Shown here one piece after another: positions 53,599 through 63,535 of a DNA stretch of 64,000 nt. Both the position numbers and the translations under genes were made by a program. Location: assembly GCA_933207985.1 (NCBI GenBank), contig OW240918.1, forward strand, positions 108,837,739 through 108,901,738. Direction: 5' to 3'. Every line of letters begins with the position of its first letter. Position 1 is the stretch's first letter. Under the pieces are notes generated by a model that worked only from the letters and a program-made list of their open reading frames with translations, searched no databases and was not told the DNA's origin. The stretch is from Pelobates cultripes (taxonomy: Eukaryota > Chordata > Amphibia > Anura > Pelobatidae).

Positions 53599-55107
53599 TT
53601 AATGGGATAGTGTGCTTATGAGGGTGTTGAAGTAGTTTAATTTTGCAGAGGAAAGAGCCATGCTGTGGGAGCGCAGCATAAATTTATAGTGGACAAAGTC
53701 AGATGCAAAGTTAGACTTTCTCCAGCAGCGTTCAGCAGTTCTGGAACATTTTTGGAGGTAACGGGTCAGCTTGGTGTGCCGGGGTTGTAATTGGGGGCGC
53801 TTGCTGCGTTTAACTGTAGGAGGTGCCACGATGTCAAGTTGAGAGTAGAGAGTGGAGTTGTAGAGTGAGGTTGCAGAGTTAGGGCAGTTGAGATTTGAAA
53901 TGGGTAAAAGGAGTGTTTGGAGTTTGGTGGAGAAGTGCTGGAGATCGAGGGAGTTGAGGTTTCTGCGAGGTTGGAGAGTTGATGGTGGTGAAATTATGGT
54001 ATGGGTTATGCAGATGTTAAATGTTAGCAGTTGGTGGTTAGACAAAGGAAATGGAACCGTGGAGAGATCAGAAGTGGTACAGAGATTGGTGAAGATGAGG
54101 TCAAGAGTGCTTCCTGCAGTGTGAGTTGCTGAGGTAGAAATCTGTGTGAGTCCAAAGGAGGAGGTTACAGAGAGCAGACGAGAGGCATCAGGGCAGTTGA
54201 GCTTGTTGATAGGGATATTGAAGTCCCCAAGTATGAGGGAGGGAGTGCTAGAGGAAAGAAAGTGGGGTAACCAGGAGGAAAAGTGTTCAATAAATAGTTT
54301 AGGGTGACCGGGGGGGCGATAGATGATGGCAATTCTTAAAGGAGTGGGCTTAAAAAGGTGTACAGTGTGAACTTCAAAGGAAGTAAAGGATAGGGCAGGG
54401 GCAGGGAGGATAGGTTGAAAGTTACATTGAGGGGAGAGAAGGATGCCTACACCACCTCCTTTACAGTCGAGTCTAGGAGTATGGGAGAGCTGTAGACCAC
54501 CGAAACATAAAGAAGCAGGAGTAGCGGTATCGGATGGGGACAGCCAGCTCTCAGTGAGTGCCAGTATTGTAAGTGAGTTAGAGATGATGAGGTCATGTAT
54601 AGCTGTAGATTTGATATTACTACAAATGGAGCGAGCGTTCCAGAGTGCACACTGAATTTTGGTAGAGGAGGATAGACTGCGGGGTATTTGGAGGAGGTTT
54701 GCATGGTTTCTGGTTATTTTAGTGTGAGCAGATGAGGTGAGGGGCCCTGGGTTGGGAGAGACGTCACCAGCTGCCAGAAGTAGGAGGAGAGATAGTGACA
54801 GGAGGTGTGAATGGGTTTTATATGGGCGGCGACTAGGGTGAGATTGGGTTAGAGCAGGAGAGAGAGAATAGAGAAATGAGTGCAGGTCTTGAGATGAGAG
54901 AAAGGGGGAGTGTAGCAAAGAGGGATTAATGTAAATGTGAGTGTGTTGTTGAGGGAAGTGGGTGGAAAGGGATATTTTGATCCTGAGGGAGATGAGAGAG
55001 AAGGAGAGGAGGAGAATATAGAGCATTGCTCTGATGGGTAGGTAATTAGAGGAAAGGAGAATGAGCAGAAGTAAGGAGAAATGTTCGCGAACCGGGCGAA
55101 CCGCCAT
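53599..55107 (-). CDS. Rex1/L2-like LINE ORF, 2A-like motif plus APE endonuclease
   Basis: An open frame of 502 codons. Residues about 10-113 are Leu/Ser-rich and hydrophobic, ending at GDVSPNPGP (residues 114-122, 54768-54742), close to the 2A consensus D-V/I-E-x-N-P-G-P but with Ser in place of Glu. The endonuclease follows: WNARSI, ALTESWL (catalytic Glu present), IIYRPPG and ILGDFNI. The last motif reads LSNHQ in place of SDH, so the catalytic Asp is Asn (AAC). The linker then ends at a stop at 53599. In 2A-bearing retroelements the ribosome skips the Gly-Pro bond and releases the N-terminal part. The first eight or so codons, including the ATG, lie in the neighbouring MITE, so this start is not the native one. 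Confidence 0.8.
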   Translation of the reverse strand: MAVRPVREHFSLLLLILLSSNYLPIRAMLYILLLSFSLISLRIKISLSTHFPQQHTHIYINPSLLHSPFLSSQDLHSFLYSLSPALTQSHPSRRPYKTHSHLLSLSLLLLLAAGDVSPNPGPLTSSAHTKITRNHANLLQIPRSLSSSTKIQCALWNARSICSNIKSTAIHDLIISNSLTILALTESWLSPSDTATPASLCFGGLQLSHTPRLDCKGGGVGILLSPQCNFQPILPAPALSFTSFEVHTVHLFKPTPLRIAIIYRPPGHPKLFIEHFSSWLPHFLSSSTPSLILGDFNIPINKLNCPDASRLLSVTSSFGLTQISTSATHTAGSTLDLIFTNLCTTSDLSTVPFPLSNHQLLTFNICITHTIISPPSTLQPRRNLNSLDLQHFSTKLQTLLLPISNLNCPNSATSLYNSTLYSQLDIVAPPTVKRSKRPQLQPRHTKLTRYLQKCSRTAERCWRKSNFASDFVHYKFMLRSHSMALSSAKLNYFNTLISTLSH

Positions 55108-55960
55108 AGACTTCAGTGGCTGCTCACTGTAAAAAAAACAAACAACAAAAAAAAACCTATTCCCCCACCCCTGTGCGACGGATGGGGGCCATAAATTACA
55201 ATGGGGGGGAGGACCTACTGTCCTCCCCCCTGGCCCCCAACCCTGGGCGGCGGGTGGGGGCCATAAAGATAATGAGGGAGGGGGACCTACTGCCCTCCCC
55301 CCGGCAAAATAAACCTCCTACCTACCACCCTCACCCTAAAGATAATGAGGGGGGGACCTTTAACTAAGTACCTTTTTTTCTTTCTTCTAAATCTTCTTTT
55401 TTCAGCCCCAAAAAAGGACAAATAAAAAAACATAATAACCGACGCAATTAAAAAAAAATAAATAAAAAAAAAACGAGCGCAAAAAAAATAATCCATCTTC
55501 ACCCGGCTAGGGCTCCGCGCAGACTGAGCTCTGCGGGGGGGGAAGGCTTATAAAGCCTTGCCCCGCCCTGCAATTAGGCTCAGAGCACTCTGATTGGTGG
55601 GTTTAAGCCATCCAATCAGAGTGCTTTGACAGGTAAATGAAGAGACTGACAGGTTAGTCTCTACATTTACCTGTCACAGCACTCTGATTGGTTGGTTTGA
55701 AATCCACCAATCAGAGTGCTCTGTGTCATTTTACACAGCGTGGGAAAGTTCTTTGGAATTTTCCCACGCTGTGTAATTTGACTCATAACAACACTCTGAT
55801 TGGTGGATTGAAAGTAACCAATCAGAGAGTTATGAGTCAAATTACACAGCGTGGGAAAATTCCAAAGAACTTTATATATGTTTATATATTCCATTACGTG
55901 GGATTGCACCAAGGCATTAAGAAATTCATTTTGAATTGGAGATAGGGTGAGTGCCAAGCT
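55083..55960. mobile_element. hAT-like MITE with serial hairpins
   Basis: The left edge GTTCGCGAACCGGGCGAACC resembles the GTTCGC/GCGAAC words of the MITE at 1-305. A tandem repeat (55165-55365) and an A-rich part follow. Then at least five hairpins lie in a row: 55584-55625, 55628-55675, 55678-55720, 55731-55776 and 55780-55838. Several carry CTGATTGGTGG in one arm and CCAATCAGAG in the other. The right boundary is uncertain. Confidence 0.55.
55165..55365. repeat. ~75-bp tandem repeat, about 2.5 units
   Basis: The unit contains GGGGGCCATAAA, AATGAGGG and GACCTACTGCCCTCCCCCC. Successive copies differ at a few positions. Confidence 0.75.
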
Positions 55961-55967
55961 ACCTGTT

Positions 55968-55970
55968 TTT

Positions 55971-56023
<53 letters not shown>
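55968..56023. repeat. (TA)n(GA)n microsatellite
   Basis: A TATATA run passes directly into a GAGAGA run of about 16 dinucleotides. Confidence 0.9.
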
Positions 56024-56026
<3 letters not shown>

Positions 56027-56559
56027 ATCCCTTGTGACCCGCATTCGAAAGCTCCCTGCCTTGTCAGTGCTTCGGTGCAACCTCTGGCCTTTGTATAAGA
56101 TACCTTGATGGAGAGCACTCACAGGACTCGATATGATGATAAGGTGCCTTTCTTTTAGTATGGATGGGAGGTGGGCATGAGAAGGGGACTGGGATATTTA
56201 TCCAGCACAGATTTGTTTACTCAAACATCCCAATATCATTAAATACCATATGAATGTTGACGTTTCAGAGAGCCAGTGGGGGAGAAGGAAGATCGTAAAG
56301 ATGAAGTGAAGCTAAATAGTAACAATCGAGCACATATACATAATACATACTGATGATACATTTGTATCTAGCAAAAACGATTCACTCACTGAAAGTTACT
56401 GTAGATAGGCACATAGATACTTAAAAGGACACCTTCTGATCCTCTATGCACAACATATTGTATATACACTTCCTGAGGGGGATGTACTGCATAAAAAAGT
56501 ATGTACATTTTTTTTATTTTTTTTATTCTTTTTATTCATGAAAAAATAATAAATATATA

Positions 56560-56885
56560 CAATAAGTTTCTCAGTTGTTATTTTCTTGGGAGGAAGCAAT
56601 ATAGTGGATTCTTCTTGTTAAGTCCATGGGGGGACAAAGTGTCCAAGGTATGGATCCCAAATGCCTCTCTTTGTAATAGTCTTGTATCTCTATCACCACC
56701 TCGTGTTGGCACAGATCCATGGTCAATTGCCATGAACCGAAAAGATGGTAATGAGTGTCCTGCTTCAAGAAAGTGTCAGGCAACTTGCATGTTAGCTGAA
56801 TTATTTAAAAGGGCCAGGTATATAGCAGATCTATGCCCCCTCATTCGTTCTCTGAGATCATTAGACGTTTTGCCTATGTAGGCTA
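56560..56885 (-). pseudogene. PLE GIY-YIG endonuclease, minus-strand copy
   Basis: On the minus strand GLAYIGKTS corresponds to GIY...YIG, followed by LRERMRGHRSAI (Arg and His of the active site), then HFLEAGHS and a Trp-poor C-terminal part with HTLDTLSPHGLN. A stop splits it near residue 40. It lies downstream of the RT in the correct order, separated from it only by the insertion at 56909-57783. Confidence 0.85.
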
Positions 56886-56908
56886 ATCCATAAGGACATT
56901 ATATGTCC

Positions 56909-57305
56909 CCCCTTTCTCCCCCCTCCCCCTCTCCCCTCCCCATCTCTCCCCCTCTTTCTCCCCCCTCCCCATCTCTCTGTTCCCCCTCTTTCTCCCCCCT
57001 CCCCATCTCTCTGTTCCCCCCTCTTTCTCCCCCCTCCCATCTCTCTCCCCCTCTTTCTCCCCCTCCCTCTCTCCCCCCCTCTTTCTCCCCCCTCCCCATC
57101 TCTCCTATTCCCCCCTCTTTCTCCCCCCTCCCCATATCTCCCCCCTCTTTCTCCCCCCTCCCCATCTCTCCCCCCTCTTCTTCCCCCTCCCCATCTCTCC
57201 CCTCCCCATCTCCCCTCTTTCTCCCCCTCTTCACATCTCCCCCCTCCCCCCATTTCTCCCCCCTCCCCAGGTGTCCTTTCTCCCCCCCCCCCCATATCTC
57301 TGTTC
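56909..57305. repeat. 400-bp homopyrimidine minisatellite
   Basis: Almost every base on the plus strand is C or T, in units such as CCCCCTCTTTCTCCCCCCTC. Mirror-symmetric polypyrimidine DNA of this length can form triplex (H-DNA) structures. Confidence 0.85.
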
Positions 57306-57783
57306 CCCCCTCTTACTAAAGTCAGAGGGGACCGGCCGTTTGATGCTGGAGCCGCCGGACCGGGTGGCAGCCTCGCCGGTCCGGTGGCATTCCTCTCACT
57401 AACACTGAAGAAGGAGGAGGAGCATGTGTCTGTCATGCTCCTTTGCGGTTCCCACATCCTGTGCTGGGAATTGTGGGAACCGCAGGGAGCATGACAGAGA
57501 GACATGCTCCTCCTCCTCCTCCTCCTCCTTCAGTGTTAGTGAGAGGAATGCCGCTGGACCGGCGATGCTGCCACCTGGTCCGGCGGCTCCAGCATGAAAC
57601 GGCCGGCCCCCTCACAGTGTGGCACCGGACCGGCCACCCGGTGGCACCGTCCTCAAATCCCCAAATGCCGCCCCCAATCCAGCCCTGCCGCCGGGCCCCC
57701 TGAAGGCGGCCCTGGCGGCGGGCCCCCCTCCCGGTCGGGCCCTCGGACCGTGTCCGAAGTGCCCGACCGGTCAGTCCGCCCCT
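56909..57783. mobile_element. GC-rich hAT-like insertion in the PLE: polypyrimidine array plus palindrome
   Basis: It sits between the RT and the endonuclease of the minus-strand PLE. The right end, reverse-complemented, begins CAGGGGCGGACTGACCGG, a hAT-type MITE terminus. About 56909-57305 is a homopyrimidine tandem array (CCCCCTCTTTCTCCCCC units). About 57320-57607 is a palindrome with ~135-bp arms (GACCGGCCGTTT...AAACGGCCGG, and CACTGAAGAAGGAGGAGGAG and its complement). Gly/Arg/Glu-rich ORFs across the array are artefacts. The left terminus is unclear. Confidence 0.6.
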
Positions 57784-57825
57784 GGATCTGTGTGAACCAA
57801 GTAATTTCTTACATTTTTTCCTCTC

Positions 57826-58604
57826 CTATAATTTATGATAGGACTTTGTTGGAAGGAAGAGGGGAGAAATATATCTTTTTTTTCCTGAATCCCAGTTGTC
57901 ACGTATAATTGATGTTACTTCTTGGCAATTGGTATGTAAGGCTTGTGGAAAAATCAAACAATCGCCAATTCCAATATTTTTAGACTGTTCTGTGATCAAT
58001 TTATAAGCCTGTTGAGCAGCACGGTTTAGAATGGGCTTCGAATATCCCCTCTCCAGAAACTTATGGTACATCTCATCCATTTGTTTTTGGCATTAGTAGT
58101 ATCTGAGTTATTACGTAACACTCTTAAAAATTGGGAAACAGGCAATGATTCTTTCAGTTTCTTTGGGTGGAAGCTGGTAGCATGCAAGATTATGTTCCTA
58201 TCTACATGTTTCGAGTATAATGTAAATCCCAATTTATTGGCTTTGACAAAGATCCAAAGATCAAGGAAGTCTATTATTGAGTCACTTGATAGGTAGGTGA
58301 ATTTTACTGGAGAGTTCATTGAATTTAATGAGTACATCATAGAAGTAAATTGTTATCCCCCTTTCCACATTACCAGGATATTGTAAATAAAATGAAAATA
58401 CTTCAATATGTGTTTGCCATACTGTGTCAGGATGTACTTATTCTCAAACATATACATATATGTGTTTGCATAAATGGTGGTGGGCCATAGGTGCCCCCAT
58501 TGAAGTTCCTGTTCGTTGTATGTAATATCCAGTCTCAAACCTAAAATAATGACCCATGTCATATATCGTATATTATGTCCTTGTGGATTAGCCTGCATAG
58601 GCAA
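57826..58604 (-). pseudogene. PLE reverse transcriptase, palm and thumb, degenerate
   Basis: The first frame (58604-58353) has YANTYMYMFE, like the A/G-x2-YAN-x4-FE block of PLE RTs, and then HFIYNIL where the family has Y-I-D-D, so both catalytic Asp residues are lost. The next frame (58340-58026) has DFLDLWI, LYSKHVDRNIILH, SFHPKKLKESLPVSQFLRVLRN, a region characteristic of the PLE thumb. The last frame (58080-57826) has MYHKFLERGYSK. Two frame changes occur. PLE RTs are related to telomerase; this copy is inactive. Confidence 0.85.
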
Positions 58605-59830
58605 AACTTCTCAGAAAATGAATGAGGGGGCATAGATCTGCTATACGCTTGGCCCTTTTGAATAATTCAGCTAACACATCTGTTTCCCAACACTTTCTTG
58701 AAGCAGGACACTCATTACCATCTGTACGGTTCATAGCATGAACCTATGCCAACACGAGGTGGTGATAGAGATACAAAACTATTACAAAGAGAGTAATTTT
58801 TATCCATACCTTGGACACTTTGTCCCCCCATGGACTTAACAAGAAGAATCCACTATATTGCTTCCTCCCAACAAGATAACAATTGAGAAACGTATTGTAT
58901 ATATTTACTATTTTTTTCATGAATTAAAAAAAAAAAATTGAAATCCTTTTTATGCAGTATATTCCCCTCAGGACGTGTATATACAATCTGTGATGTACAG
59001 GGAGGGTCAGAAAGTGTCCTTTTAAGTATCTATGTGCCTAGCTACAGTAACTTTTAGTGAGTGAATTGTTTTCGCTAGATACAAATGTATCATCAGTATG
59101 TATTATGTATATGTGCTCGATTGTTACTGTTTAGCTTCACTTCATCTTTGCGATCCTCCTTCTCCCCCACTGGCTCTCTTTTCTCTCGGTACTGAGTAGG
59201 GATGGCTATCTGTGTTGGGAGTTATACTCCCTGGTCATGTAGGCTCAATCTTGGATGGTACTGCTTTAAATCATTAGAATATGATATTTCCGAACATATA
59301 TATTATGAACAGCACTCTGACATTGCTTCCATAATTACCCTTATTTTGTATTGTAATATAGTCTATAGATAGTTTATTATTTTCTTGTCTATCACTCTCT
59401 CACTCAATTAGACTGATGACGTGTTTTGAATCAGTACATGTCATTCATGACATCACCAAATCTCGTTTTCATTTCTGTTCACTCTCCAATAAGCACTTTA
59501 GCAATTTGTATTTAAACAGTTTAGTTAACACTTATTGCTTGTCATGAAAAAAGTCAGATGGGACTGAAACATTAACATTGATAATATTGATTTGTGAAAT
59601 TTTGCTGAAATAAAAGCACCTTATCATCATATTGAGTGCTGTGAGTGCTCTCCATCAAGGTATATATATATAAACATGTTTAAAATATAACTGTAAATGT
59701 GCTGTATGTGTACCTATAAAGGACAACTTGGTATTTAATGATATTGGGATGTTTGAGTAAACAAATCTGTGCTGGATAAATATCCCAGTCCTCTTCTCCT
59801 GCCCACCTCCCGTCCATACTAAGTGCCCAC
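58560..59830 (+). mobile_element. Penelope-like element, plus-strand 3' fragment in inverted orientation
   Basis: It begins inside the GIY-YIG coding region and continues with the same 3' non-coding sequence as the minus copy: GTATCTATGTGCC, AGATACAAATGTATCATCAG and CTCCTTCTCCCCCACTGGCT. Near the end the blocks are rearranged compared with the other copy: CACCTTATCATCATAT...CTCTCCATCAAGG is at 59618-59661, and CATCCCAATATC-complementary sequence is further out at 59735-59822. AATAAA lies just before the first block. Confidence 0.85.
58565..58880 (+). pseudogene. PLE GIY-YIG endonuclease, plus-strand copy
   Basis: It reads CPCGLACIGKTSQK with a Tyr to Cys change in the YIG motif, then frame changes; HFLEAGHSLPS and HTLDTLSPHGLN are still legible. 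More decayed than the minus-strand copy. Confidence 0.8.
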
Positions 59831-60089
59831 TGGCACCGCCTTCTTTAATATCGATTGGGCAATCATTAGCTTGGACCCCTCCAACTCCCTGGCAATCACA
59901 CCTTCCACCCCAACGTAGTGGCGGAACCAATGTAGAAATGGTTCTGGTGCGAGAATTGTTTTGGGCCCCTCTATTGCACGAGAGGCCAAAAAGTAGATCC
60001 CTATCTGTCATGCAGCTCCAACATTGCTTTGACAGCTGGGGCTCTACCATTTTCCCATGCTTGCAGGGTAGTGTTTAGCACTGAGCAGT

Positions 60090-60320
60090 GTTTGTGTGTT
60101 TGAATGTAAGAATGTTTTTGTATGGGTTATGTTTGTGTGAATGTAGGCATGCGTTTGTATGTGGTGCTGGTGTTTGAATGCAAGCATGCATTTATGTGCT
60201 GGTTTCTGAAAGCAGGGGTGTGTTTATATTTCATTTTGGTGTTTAACAAAGAGGTGTGTTTGTACGTATTGTTGAAATTTTAATGCAGGTGTGTATGTGT
60301 ATGTAGTGTTGGCGTTTGTA
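60090..60320. repeat. degenerate ~50-bp GT-rich tandem repeat
   Basis: The pattern GTGTTTGAATGTAAGAATGT...GTGTTTGT recurs about five times with drift. Confidence 0.6.
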
Positions 60321-60850
60321 ACAGATTTATTAATTAATGACTTTACATCATAAAGAAAGCATAGTTAGTGTATTGCTTTGGAGACACCACTAGAGGCAGT
60401 GTGTAGGAAGACATGTGCTTCTGGCAGTGACATCAGAGGCCAGCCTACTTAGGAATACACTGAATAAAAACCAGATATAGGAGGAACTCTGTCTCTTTGC
60501 CTTTACCTGACTGAATCTAAGATGTAGTACCAGCTCTGACTCAACCCCAGCCAAAGAGCTGGGGCCTTGTAAGTAATGTGAATCCATTGTAACACTTAGC
60601 AACTGTTAAAGTCTTTTGTAAGGAATATGTTGTAGTTTTTATATTGTACAATTATGTAGTAAATTGACATTCTGCTAGTATCTGTTTACTTATTATAATT
60701 ATATTAAATATACATTTAATATTACAAAATGTTGTGTGTTTTCTATCCACATATTCGACCATAATACCACGAGCTATAAAAAATATTAATGTTGTTACGT
60801 ATTGCTTAATTATTATATATTAATTAAAAGATTAATATTCTTATTTAAGT
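60321..60850. other. unassigned, possible solo LTR
   Basis: A stretch with CTGAATAAAAACC, CCAGCTCTGACTC and an inverted CAGCCAAAGAGCTGGGGC block, followed by AT-rich DNA. The layout (regulatory block, AATAAA, AT-rich end) resembles an LTR, but no second copy or internal region is seen. Confidence 0.25.
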
Positions 60851-60879
60851 CATGGCCACAACAGAGTTTGAATGCTGAG

Positions 60880-61420
60880 ATGTATGCACATATGCACACA
60901 CACTGCCACACACACTGTGATACACATACACACATAGATAAACACACACACTGAAATACATGCAGATACATGGATATACACACTGACACACATGCAGATG
61001 CAGACACACAGACTGACGCAGATACAGACACACCAATACACATGCAGACAAACAGAATAAACAACCTGACGCACATGCAGATACACAAACACACAGATGC
61101 TAACATTGACACACATGCAGATATTCAGACACACAAATACACACACTGACAGCATATAGATACACACAATGACAACATACAGATACACACACTGACAGAC
61201 ATACTGACACAGAGAGATATATACACTGACTGACATACTGACACACACAAAAATGCATACACTGACAGATATACTCACACACTGACAGACATACTGACAC
61301 ACACAGACACACATGACACACATGGTAAGACACACTGACACACATACTGACTCACACAGACACACATTGACGGAACTACTGAAACATGCACTGACAGACA
61401 TACTGACACAAACACATACA
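60880..61420. repeat. AC-rich minisatellite
   Basis: About 540 bp of units such as ACACACTGACAGACATACTG and ACACACAGATACA. The 229-codon Cys/Val-rich frame on the minus strand comes from this repeat and is not a gene. Confidence 0.9.
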
Positions 61421-61984
61421 CACATTAAAACCACCCTCCAGTTTCCTACCTTTTGCTGGAGGGTGGCTTCCCTTGGGTCCAGTGTGGTCCTTGAGGCTGT
61501 TGGGAGTTGCGGGTCTGGCTCTCCAGCCCCCCTCCTCACTCCCTATTTTTCCTTCCTGCGCAGGTCCTTTCTTTATGGATGAAAGTGACTCATGGCTGTC
61601 ACTTCCTTCCATGCTGCCGAAAAGCCTTGCGTGCGGGCACCTGGCTGCTCCGGCGGGCCTATAGGAAAACAAAATTTATTGCGGGCAGCGAGGCCCACGG
61701 CAGCTGTTTTGGGCCCCTCAGGAGCAATTGGGCCAAGGGAAGATGCCCCGTTTGCCCTGCGTTAAAAAATCGGCTCTGCCCATTGGACTGTCTGAATGTG
61801 CTTGTATGAACATAGTTTACCTAGTGGTGGTTAAGTGTTTTTATCATATATCTTTTGGACAAAGTCAAAGATATTACAGTCAGATAATATAAGTAAGGGA
61901 GAACAAGTTCCAATATAATTTGACTTCAATGCCTCTGAACTCCGTATTAAGATATGCATTAATTATAATGCTTTGTCTATCTGT

Positions 61985-61998
61985 GCTACATGCCTACC

Positions 61999-62032
<34 letters not shown>
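61985..62032. repeat. (TA)n microsatellite
   Basis: About 15 uninterrupted TA units starting at about 62002, in AT-rich non-coding DNA. Confidence 0.9.
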
Positions 62033-62036
<4 letters not shown>

Positions 62037-62263
62037 CACTCGGTGTTCGACTTGCCATTTTTTCAGGTATTTGATGGTAATGACATATATTTTCAAAATA
62101 TATGTATACACTGCTTCTAGGTGCATTTTTGGTTCTTGATTGTACCTGAACATATACTAAAATAATTTTTCCTGCATAATGTATGTAGAATTTGCAGAAG
62201 GTATGTTTGGCTCGGTCACTTCGAATTTAGTTTGTATGAGTTTGCGTTGGCCAATAAGATCTA

Positions 62264-62417
62264 CAGGGTTATTTACTAAAGTGAGAATTCAAAGTGAATT
62301 TCAAATTTTAGAGTAGCCGAACGGAAAGCATAGCTGACTTGGAGATTTTTACAGTTCATCTATATTGACCTTAAGTTTGAACTTTACTTTGATTTCTCAC
62401 TGTAAGTAAATAACCTT
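62264..62417. mobile_element. 154-bp palindromic MITE
   Basis: It begins CAGGGTTATTTACTAAAGTG and ends, reverse-complemented, CAAGGTTATTTACTTACAGT. The arms continue with AGAATTCAAAGTGAA and its near-complement. TA precedes the left end (62262-62263), and the right end is followed by TTA. The superfamily is unknown, possibly Tc1/mariner-like. Confidence 0.6.
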
Positions 62418-62732
62418 GTTAGTGTCTAGCAGTCCACTCACATATATTGTAAGTGTGAACTCGAGAATGCTGTGCTCTGCACACAGTGGGTAGATAGTTA
62501 AGATTAGTGCACTTTGTCAGCCCTGGCTCCAAAACATGAAACCGTCTTTCAAAGTAATTGAGAATAGGCATTTCTGTGCAGGAAGTAAACAAATACCTAT
62601 GCAGAACTCACTAACCTTCAATTGCAGATGCAGCAGGAAATCTAAAAAAAGAATGGATTGCTAGATCTTATGACATACTCTATGGATGCAAGGAAAAAAG
62701 CGTTCCTTTATAGTTGGTACAGCTACTGGCAG

Positions 62733-63535
62733 TAGCGGAACTAATGAACAAAGGGTCCTGGTGCAAGTTTTTCTATTTGGCCCCATCCCACTCCAGACAA
62801 TTATCCTGTGATTCTCCTAAAATATCCCCATTTACAGTCATAAGACACTACATCCCAAAGTCAGTTCACCCTCTACCTGCCACATTTCACTGACAATTAA
62901 CCCCATCTCTTAGCAAATTAGATATTTTCACATTTGCTTGCCCATATGTCTATATACGTCTATCCTCTATTCATACTCCCACATCTGATGCTCACCTCCA
63001 AGACTTCTCCAGGGCTGCACCTTTTCTGTGACACTCCCTTCCCTTCTCCGTTGGACTTTCACCCAGTCTCCACTCCTTCAAAAAATCTTTGAAAACACAC
63101 TTCTTCAGGAAAACAAATAATTTAAATTGTTAGCTGTTTTCATTCACCCTCTCCACCCCCATGACTCCTCTCCTGCAACTGTCAAAAATAACCTAAATTC
63201 TCAATGAATACTTTTCTAGCAATCTATTTCATTACCCCTACTTAAACCCTTTGTGTCACTATACCCCACTCCCTCGTTGAGGAGGGCCCTCCACCTCTCT
63301 GTTCCTGTGCGTCCATTTGTGTGATTACAATTACGTGTCTGTTAGTCCACCCATTGTTCAGCGCTACGTAATTTGCTGGCGCTATATAAATAATAAAATA
63401 ATAATAATAATATAAACCCTCTCTATACCAAAATTAGATTTGCCACAAAGAGACCCAAGAATGATACCCTAAACTCTGGTGGGCCCTGGTGCCATTGCAC
63501 ATGCTGCACCTGCATTTGACAATTCCGTCCCTGGC
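62733..63535. mobile_element. hAT-like MITE carrying a LINE 3' fragment
   Basis: The ends CAGTAGCGGAACTAATG and, reversed, CAGGGACGGAATTGTCA form inverted termini. GGTCCTGGTGCAAG lies near the left and GGGCCCTGGTGCCATTGCA near the right. The interior is mostly an inserted LINE piece. Confidence 0.6.
62930..63412 (+). mobile_element. Rex1/L2-like LINE 3' fragment
   Basis: It matches in reverse the minus-strand LINE at 51555-52000: shared words are CATCTGATGCTCACCTCCAA, CTCCAGGGCTGCACC and CTCCACTCCTTCAAAAAATC, with the tail GGCGCTATATAAATAATAAA. It includes the last ~50 codons of the ORF and the 3' UTR. Confidence 0.8.

Larger units (their letters stand above)
56100..58604 (-). mobile_element. 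Penelope-like element, minus-strand copy, 5'-truncated
   Basis: From right to left: RT palm and thumb (58604-57826), an unrelated insertion (56909-57783), GIY-YIG endonuclease (56885-56560), and a 3' non-coding end down to CCTTGATGGAGAGCACTC at 56104. RT followed by GIY-YIG defines the PLE group. A plus-strand copy of its 3' part abuts it at about 58560-58600, forming a long inverted repeat. Confidence 0.85.
59916..61795. mobile_element. hAT-like composite element, boundaries uncertain
   Basis: The left edge GTAGTGGCGGAACCAATG and the right edge (reverse-complemented CAATGGGCAGAGCCGATT) form a weak inverted pair. The GGGCCCCTC motif occurs near both ends (about 59967 and 61712). The interior holds a GT-rich degenerate array (60090-60320), a possible solo LTR (60330-60780) and an AC-rich minisatellite (60880-61420). 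It may be several elements and not one. Confidence 0.4.

Noticed and set aside
56345..56390. CTGATGA followed by a short stem and GCAAAAAC (GCGAAAAC in the inverted copy near 59080), considered as a hammerhead ribozyme of a Penelope-like terminus.
   Set aside because: The stem does not close directly on the GAAA box, one copy lacks GAAA, and I cannot place the third stem with a cleavage site. A covariance-model search for hammerheads would settle it.
56861..57505. 214-codon Gly/Arg/Glu-rich ORF on the minus strand.
   Set aside because: It translates the homopyrimidine array. Both long frames over this array are low-complexity artefacts.
59405..59440. A second hammerhead-like CTGATGACG followed by TTGAATCAG.
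   Set aside because: No GAAA box follows and the stem is short, so it is not supported.
60850..61539. 229-codon Cys/Val-rich ORF on the minus strand, resembling a cysteine-rich secreted protein.
   Set aside because: The Cys and Val codons come from the TGTGTG/ACACAC repeat; no signal peptide or domain is present.
62918..63438. AAATTAGAT on both sides of the LINE 3' fragment as a TSD.
   Set aside because: The right copy is about 18 bp beyond the end of the LINE tail, so it does not abut the insertion.
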